Assembly: GCF_907164915.1 (NCBI RefSeq)
Contig: NC_061863.1
Coordinates: forward strand, 31,777,258 to 31,841,257
Length of the DNA: 64,000 nt
DNA from: Impatiens glandulifera
Lineage: Eukaryota > Streptophyta > Magnoliopsida > Ericales > Balsaminaceae
Direction: 5' to 3'
The notes under the pieces are model-generated. The model searched no databases and had not been told where the DNA came from. It worked only from the letters and a program-made list of their open reading frames with translations. The translations under genes and the position numbers were made by a program. Positions 57,943 to 64,000 of the stretch are shown piece after piece (positions within the stretch are counted from its first letter, which is position 1; every line of letters starts with the position of its first letter).

Positions 57943-58084
57943 TGATGAGATTGAAATCTTGCATACACACCAAATTCGCGTATCCATCATATAAATGTAA
58001 ACAAAGCCCTGTTTACATACAAACATTTTCAAACACACAACATTCAGAAACATAGTTAAAGAAACATAGTTTAAAAGTTAACAA

Positions 58085-60181
58085 AGTAGGAGAAAGGAGA
58101 TTATTGTTCTTCCCTTTTCACTCGTGGATTGACAGGGAAACGAGGTTCCTTCATAGCTCATCTCTTCACCGTCATTTATTGAACCGGTTAGAAAGTTGCG
58201 AAAAAGAGGAAGAGCGCGACCACCACGAGAGGCTCCATCACTCCGGCCTCTATAATCACCACCACTGCTTTGTCCTCCTCGATCACTACCAGGTCGCCCA
58301 TCACGATCACTACTACTGCTTCGGCCTCTGCGATCACCACCGCTTCGACCTCCACATCTTTTAGTTGGCTTTGGATTTTCATCATTGGTTGGCGCTTGTT
58401 TAGATCTGGTGTCGGTTGATACACCGTCACCTCTTCTACTAGGCTCACCTTGAGTGATATGAGTTTATTCTTTCTCAACAGCAGCTTTTGCATTCTCTTC
58501 ACCTTGAAATTTCCTTGCAATGGAGTCGGCATACTCCAGTCTTTCAGCATCCGTTCTTCTCGTGCTGTCTTGAATTTCAACCAGCTGATTCTGATATAAT
58601 TCCATTAACTCCATAATCTCTCGTTGTTTATCAAGATTGATTTGTTTTCAAGACTCATCATTTCCGAATGACGACTGAAGAACAGTTTTTCAAATTTGGA
58701 GAAATTTGAATTTGAGACATGAGTCTCATATGTATTCTTCTTCAGAGTCTTATCCAACTCCTTAAGAATTTTGATATGTTCAGCGAAGTCTTTTCTGTCC
58801 TCTTTCTGGGTATTCAAGATCTTTTCCATATTTGATACCAAAGTTATCACATTCTTCTGAAGAGAGGTAAGAAAAGAAGTCATAGTCTTTAGAAGCTTGG
58901 TACCGTCATCAGAAGATCCTTCATTGGATGAGTTATCTTGTGATTCTGCTGCCATGCTCTGAATGGTATTTAATTGGGTGTGAACCTGCAGGGATTGCTC
59001 GGGTTCATTATTCTTAGACTCATTTCCAGATTTATTCCTCTTTTCTTCTTCCAGCTCCTCTTCTACTCTCTGAAATCTTTCATACAAATTTTCCTTACTG
59101 TGAAGAGGATGAAGAATATTCTCATAGAGATTACAGCACGAATCCCAGGAAATGGTAGAGACTAATAGTTCTATCATTTTGATCCTGTTCCCCCTCAGAT
59201 GAGGAACTCTCTTCGGCATCTTTGTCTTTTGAAGGTTCCCCCTCAGATCTGACAACCTCAAACTAACTAACTTCAACCTCTTTTTCTTGAGCTTCCTCTG
59301 TTCTAATAACAAGGGATTTCACTATCTCTTCTTCATTGATATTAATAATTTAAACAAGCTCCTCAAGAATTTCTTCCACTTGCGTTACAAGAGCTTGAAC
59401 AGGATATTGATCAACATTTTCTTCACGATCTTGTTTAGGCTCATGTGTAATTTCTTCTACTTCTTCTTCTAAGGATGGATTCTCTTGAATGGGTTCCTTA
59501 TCTTGTTCGACAACGGGCTGAGCCAGTAAACGTCTCTCTTCTACAGAAAGATTTCCAAGCTCTATCAAAAGAGTAGTCGCTTGCTCATCTGTATCAGCAT
59601 GATCAATAGAGACATCCATTGGTTCGTCTTCATCGGAGAAAATACGAAAATAGCTAACTCCTGAGCAATTAGCTCCATCAACATATCGAGTGACTACAGA
59701 AAGATAGTCAGCCATGATCTCATCTAATCTCTTTAAAATTTTTGCTTCCACTTCAGCACCTTTCTCAATAGGATTGAAATTTTCTTTTCTGGCTTCAAGG
59801 ATGGGAAATAGCGCTTTTCCTCTTAAACAGGCTTTAATAAGATCCTTTCTCTTCAGAGCTTCAGACACCTCCGAAGTTTTTGCCCATTTGAGAACATTCT
59901 TTTCATTTGATACACGCTTACGCCATTGACTGCTAATTCCTGAACCCGTGATGACCTCATCATACTAGATTGACAATTTGTTCTAGATCCACAAATCAAA
60001 AATTTCCATCTTCTCAGAAGCAATAGCATTGAATTGATTCATCATGAGGTCAATAATGCATGTTGCCTTAGAAACCTCTTCATTTACATATGTTACGACA
60101 TCTGTCCTTTTTCCAACAACCTCAATAGGTTTTGGAAAGGGTCTTGGTTCACCAAATACAATTCCACAGGACTGTCTGAGT
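58085..60181 (-). pseudogene. Accessory gene of element 5 (coiled coil, RGG box), N-terminus lost
   Basis: From 60181 the frame reads GIVFGEPRPFPKPIEVVGK and IIDLMMNQFNAIASEKMEIF, homologous to the helical block of the family D genes. Two TAGs follow at about 59975 and 59960. From 59940 it continues through RKDLIKACLRGKALFP and a long acidic stretch to 59350. The frame 59312-58605 is a likely coiled coil (MTSFLTSLQKNVITLVSNME, KILKELDKTLKKN). The C-terminus, in a frame covering 58380-58180, is an RGG box (CGGRSGGDRRGRSSSSDRDG, RGGQSSGGDYRGR) and ends GGRALPLFRNFLTG near 58160. The LPTEG domain is missing at the truncated end. The RGG box suggests RNA binding (inference). Confidence 0.75.
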
Positions 60182-61134
60182 GGACCGGTTTTTGATCTAA
60201 GGAGTAAGATTGTTTTGGTTTGTGGTTAGGTTAAGTGAGTAAGTAGTAAATAAAGGAAATAATACGAGACAAGGTTTTTTATGGATGTTCAGAGCAAACC
60301 CTCCTACGTCACCCCTTCTTCTCAGGTTATGAGAAGGATCTCCACTAACTTTCAAAGTTACAACAGTTACACAGTCGGTCGAGCCTTAACTCACTACTCG
60401 TCGGTTACACCAACTCACTTTTGATGTAATACAATAACACAACACAATAATAGCTTTCGGTTAATGACACAACGATTTTGAGTCGCGCGTGAGATTTCTT
60501 TATCTCTCTAAGATTTTCGTAACTTGTTGTTAATGAGGTCGCTTCGTCTTCCTTTTATAGTAAAAATCGTTCCAACGGTCGATTTCTTCTCTCACCGTGT
60601 GATTGGTTAATTCAGAGTCACGCCGGTGCAGAGAGGTTGCTTGCACGTTTCACCTTCCTCAACACTTGGCAAGCATGCAGGAACTTCTGAGTAAAAGGTG
60701 ACGTAACCGGTTGGCAGATTCGAACACGTGTCAGGCATGCACCTTCCAGCTGTCGAAGTCGGATTAGTTAATCATCATTGTTTTTCTTGCATTCTTCTAA
60801 TCGAATCTTATCTTCTTTTATCTCTTCGAGACATGTCTATTTCGTCATATTACGTCATCTCTGCAGATTGTAGTTTTTGGTTGTTTCTTACACAGTATGG
60901 TCCGGCTGGGATGTAGACTTGTCTTTGTTAGCTGGTCTCTTGAGAAAGTTAAAACCGGTTCCTCTTGATCTTGAGTTGATCATTTGGAACTGGATTTCTT
61001 TGAAGTGTTCTTCAGCCGGTTTGTGATGCTCCAGCCGATTTGTGCAATTGAATCTGTTCCTGCACATAGAAGTTAATAGTTGTTTAGTTTTTCTAGCGGG
61101 TTCCAAAAATTAACTTTACTTCATTTTTCTATCA
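60182..61134 (-). mobile_element. 3' LTR of element 6 (family B), truncated
   Basis: The minus strand starts TGATAGAAAAATGAAG at 61134 and is homologous to the solo LTR 35826-37018. The TATA box (CTATAAAAGG, minus) lies at 60551-60560 and the R/U5 module at 60278-60330. The last 200-300 bp of the LTR are missing, replaced by element 5 sequence at 60181. Confidence 0.8.
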
Positions 61135-61410
61135 ATTTCTCCCTTTTTGATTATTTAGAATAAATATTCAAAAATTGTAATGTATGGTCGGTTCCAAAAA
61201 TTAACTTTACTTAATTTTTCTATCAATTTCTCCCTTTTTGATTATTTAGAATAAATATTCAAAAATTGTAATATATGGCCGGTTTGAAAATTAACTTACT
61301 TAATTTTTCTATCAATTTCTTCCTTTTTGATTATTTAGAATAAATATTCAAAACTTGTAATGTATGGACGGTTTTGAAAAATATGTTTAACAATAGTTTC
61401 TCCCTTTTTG
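61135..61410 (-). repeat. Tandem polypurine tracts of element 6
   Basis: Four copies of a PPT (minus CAAAAAGGGAGAAAT, one with a change) start near 61135, 61226, 61315 and 61397, about 82-90 bp apart. Three are followed by TGATAGAAAAAT(T/G)AAG, a copy of the LTR start. Multiple PPTs are a described trait of Sireviruses. The duplicated LTR-start sequence shows that the unit spans the junction. Confidence 0.8.
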
Positions 61411-61691
61411 ATATTTCTGTGTTTTAAGAAAAAATTTCAAAACACGTTTTGATTTTTCAAAGGATATTTAGAAAGATAATGACTTCAAAGTATGATAAAA
61501 ACGAATGAGTTCTGAAACAAAACCAAACATAGATAAGTTGTTCATAACAAAATAAACTAAGGATTGGATGACCCCGCCTTTTCATTTTCTTTTTCCTTCT
61601 GCCTCCTTTCTTCTTCTTCCCTTGCCTTCCATTCCCTGTCTCGTCGTTCAGCGTCGAATTGCCATCCGGTCCATACACTTGAGATGCCGGG

Positions 61692-64000
61692 AGTTCATTT
61701 GCCGAATCCAAAACCGCCGCTTACTAGTCTTGGTAGGCGAGGCGTTTGAGCTACGATCGGTCTGATACTTGGAGTTGCGGTTGAAATTTCGACTGGTTTC
61801 TTCTTACGCCGATTGAGTATTTCGAGGTCCTTTTCTTCTTCTTCGTCAAGAGGTTCTTCGTTTAGTCTGACCGGTTGAATCTCTCTTCGACTGTTTCGTT
61901 CTTCCAACTTCATTACCTCTGCAACCGCTTTTCGCTTGTTCTTATTCCTTGTCTTCATAGAGTGCGATGGTTGAGCCGGTGTGGGTTCTTGTAGAGCTGC
62001 CTGTTCTTCCTCATTGCATTGTTTGGCCAACTCATGATCTTTTTCCTCAATCTCCTTCCTTAACCGTTCCCTCTCCTTTTCTTCGTCTTGAAGTTTCTTT
62101 GCAGTTTCGGCATCAGAACTGATCTGCGCTTGAGTTTTGTTTACTTGAAGTTTGGACAGCTCTTCAATCTGAGCGGCCATAGCCTGCAACATGTCAATCA
62201 AAGGAGCGGTTGCGGTTTGGACGGATTCGGCAATCATTGACTTGATTGAAGTTTGCACGGTTTCATTTATCATCGACTTGATCGATGTTTGAGTGGTGTT
62301 GGCAGTTTCGGATTGAATGGATGTCCGGATGGTCTTTGTCAACTTCGTTTCAACGACTGCAATCTTTTCATCGGTAGCAATGCTGTATTTTCCAAGACAA
62401 GAGATGAGTGTACCGACCACTGCTTCCTTTACCTGTTCAAGTTCCGGAGCCTTATCAGTTTGAGGAGGATCGCTTCTCCGGTTTTCTGCTGTTATGGAGG
62501 ACTCTCCGGTAGCAAAGAAAGGTTTGCTTTGATATAGGTCGGCATGGGTTAAGTAATGTTTGCAATCGTTCCTCCATTTTGCTTCGAGCCGGTCAACGCT
62601 TAAAGAGAGTTTACCACGCACTGAGTGAAACCGTTCAAACATTCTCGATTCTATTGGAGTTAATGTTGCCCCTTCTGCCTCCCTCAAGGCATCTTTCACT
62701 GCATGTAGCTGAGCGTTTTCATGAATCGCCAACGTCTTGGAGAATGCGGCTTGAATGACGTTGGTACCTGCTAGCTTGAGAGCCTCTTCTTCCAGTTCCA
62801 ACAGTTTCTCCCAGTGTTTGTTACCGCTCATATCAGGAATCATGTCTGATAACTTTGTTTCACAACGAAGCTGGACCCATAAGTGGTACGATGAGACCAT
62901 TTCTTCAGCATCCTTGTTCATATCCAGAAGAAGCTGTTCAAACATCTCCTTCTCTTCTACTGTTGAAATGGGAACCTCGGCTTCGGTTACAGACACAGGT
63001 TGTGGACCGGTTTGCATAACACTTTGTCCCTTTACCGTAGAAACCTCATGAAGAACTTCTTTACCTTTGTTAACCTGAGTTTGACCTTCAGGTGTGATTG
63101 TGGAAGCGGCTGGCCCGTCTTGGGCCTGTTGAAGCGTTGTTTCAATTGGAACCGACTTGTTCCCCGCCGAACCGGATGGTTCTTTTTCTTCAATATTTCC
63201 CTCCTGAGCCGGAGGAATGATGTTCTCAGTTGTGGTCGTTTCTTCGACTTGATGGGTTTCACTCTGACCGGGTATCTCAACCTGATCAGCTGGCTTAAGA
63301 CGACTTGACAAATCGTCTTCGGTTTCATTAACAATATGTTGGACTATGTCCACAATGACTTCTGAGGTTCTCAAACCTACGTCGACCATTATCTCATCGA
63401 TGTTCTTGTTTGGGGACTTGTGGTTTTCAGAGTGAATACTAACCTCTTCTGCCTCCTTCGAGTTTGACTTGGTTTCCTGGCTCCCCGAGGGTTCGGCTTG
63501 CCTTGGTGATGGAGAGTCGACATGGATGGGATGAACTGTGTTGATGGGAATGGGTTGGAGAACGTCTGCGGTTCTTTTTGGTGAGTGATCCGAGGAGAGA
63601 GTTTTCTCGTAGTCAGCCGGCTTGTTGGAGCTCTTCTTCGCTGACTGCTTCTTCCTTCCCTTTTTCTTCTGGGAGGCCTCGGCTTGAACCGCCTTCCCCT
63701 TGGCATCTTCTTGTTTCGAACTTTCTTCAGCCGATGCTAATGAGCTTGTTCCTTTTGAGGACTTCGTTCTGGAGGACTTCGGCTTAGCCACTTTGGCAGT
63801 CTTCTTGCTCATTTTCTCAGAGTTAAGAATGTTAGCGAGTGGAAGCGGTTCACCTTCACCAAGTTCCACATTAAGGAACTTAAGAATTTTTACAATTTGC
63901 ATCGCGAAGGCCTGAACCTGGCCATCCTTCTTCACTATCATTTCGCAGAACTGTTCGAATATAACGGTTCCCCAATATATCTTGTCACCGCGGACAATCG
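61692..64000 (-). CDS. Accessory gene of element 6, open long form (5' end beyond window)
   Basis: An uninterrupted frame of about 768 codons enters from the right edge and ends with a stop just left of 61695. The edge reads KIYWGTVIFEQFCEMIVKKD, the end of the VNW part of the LPTEG-type domain, so that domain lies just outside. Next come a Lys/Ser-rich basic region (KKTAKVAKPKSSRTKSSK, KKKGRKKQSAKKS), a low-complexity acidic middle, a helical region (MFEQLLLDMNKDAEEMVSSY, ALKLAGTNVIQAAFSKTL), TSIKSMI repeats in a predicted coiled coil, a charged helix (DEEKERERLRKEIEEKDHEL), nuclear-signal-like KTRNKNKRK and NRRKKKP, and the end RLVSGGFGFGK. It has no RGG box. It is the best-preserved accessory gene here and the reference for the long family B form. 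Function unknown. Confidence 0.8.

Larger units (their letters stand above)
56345..60181 (-). mobile_element. Element 5: family A retrotransposon, 3' LTR and accessory gene only
   Basis: 3' LTR (57926-56345), polypurine tract, then an accessory gene reading leftwards from about 60181. At 60181 the coding sequence stops abruptly against the broken end of a family B LTR. Gag, pol and the 5' LTR are absent. Confidence 0.85.
60182..64000 (-). mobile_element. Element 6: family B copia element, 3' end (continues right)
   Basis: A 3' LTR truncated at its far end (61134-60182), repeated polypurine tracts (61135-61410) and an accessory gene open to the window edge. Pol would lie to the right, outside the window. 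Confidence 0.8.

Noticed and set aside
58188..58580. 130-codon minus ORF with Val/Glu-rich tail
   Set aside because: The neighbouring frame of the same DNA encodes the RGG box shared with family D genes, so this frame is a shadow.

Overview
This window is plant nuclear DNA made almost entirely of repeats. The evidence is Ty1/copia gag-pol remnants primed by initiator methionine tRNA, plant-type TATA boxes, a Mutator-like foldback element with a 9-bp target duplication, a CACTA-type end, and long satellite arrays. I see no host gene, tRNA, rRNA or CRISPR array. The accessory proteins recall, from memory only, uncharacterised predicted proteins that are abundant in asterid (Lamiales) genomes. 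I therefore lean towards a eudicot of that kind, with low certainty.

Layout. 1-9434: Sirevirus-like copia element 1, minus strand, with 5' LTR, gag, pol, accessory gene and part of the 3' LTR; it sits inside the 3' end of a family C copia element (9435-11414, plus). 11415-12356: 51-bp satellite. 12357-15943: 3' LTR remnant and accessory-gene remnant of a family D element (minus). 15944-20480: AT-rich repeat units, a family E LTR, and a 2.0-kb Mutator-like foldback element (18049-20068). 20690-21360: decayed DUF4283-type retroelement ORF. 21361-22842: satellite. 22843-30032: element 2 (LTR, intact gag, no pol, accessory gene), joined to the right end of a CACTA transposon. 30033-32366: satellite. 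32367-39934: element 3 (plus), interrupted by a solo family B LTR. 39935-48036: element 4 (minus), pol followed by three tandem accessory genes. 48038-49112: satellite in the opposite orientation. 49113-56344: second copy of the D/AT/E composite seen at 12357-17073. 56345-60181: element 5 (minus), 3' LTR and accessory gene. 60182-64000: element 6 (minus, family B), LTR, multiple polypurine tracts and an uninterrupted accessory ORF that runs off the window.

How the parts relate. The retroelements fit the Sirevirus-like branch of Ty1/copia: long LTRs, a TGGTATCAGAGC primer site, repeated polypurine tracts in some families, and an extra gene in the position usually called env-like. That gene is the main theme of the window. 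At least seven diverged copies share an N-terminal domain with FF-x-LPTEG and VNW signatures, followed in several by a Ser/Lys-rich middle, coiled coils and, in two lineages, an RGG box. Several copies carry their own TATA promoter and 5' leader, which suggests expression separate from the LTR transcript. Elements 1 and 3 keep pol but share a gag deletion that removes most of capsid and the zinc knuckle. Element 2 keeps a full gag with its zinc knuckle but has lost pol. This pattern suggests that the family has moved by sharing Gag and Pol in trans.

Two sequence modules recur across otherwise different LTR families: arrays of the hexamer TTAGAC/GTCTAA, and a short GACGTAG...CCGAACAT hairpin near the R/U5 region. 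The 51-bp satellite borders five of the insertions and may be the older landscape into which they went.

All coordinates, frames and alignments were read by eye. LTR ends and junctions without a visible target duplication may be off by several bases. Family names A to E are local to this report.
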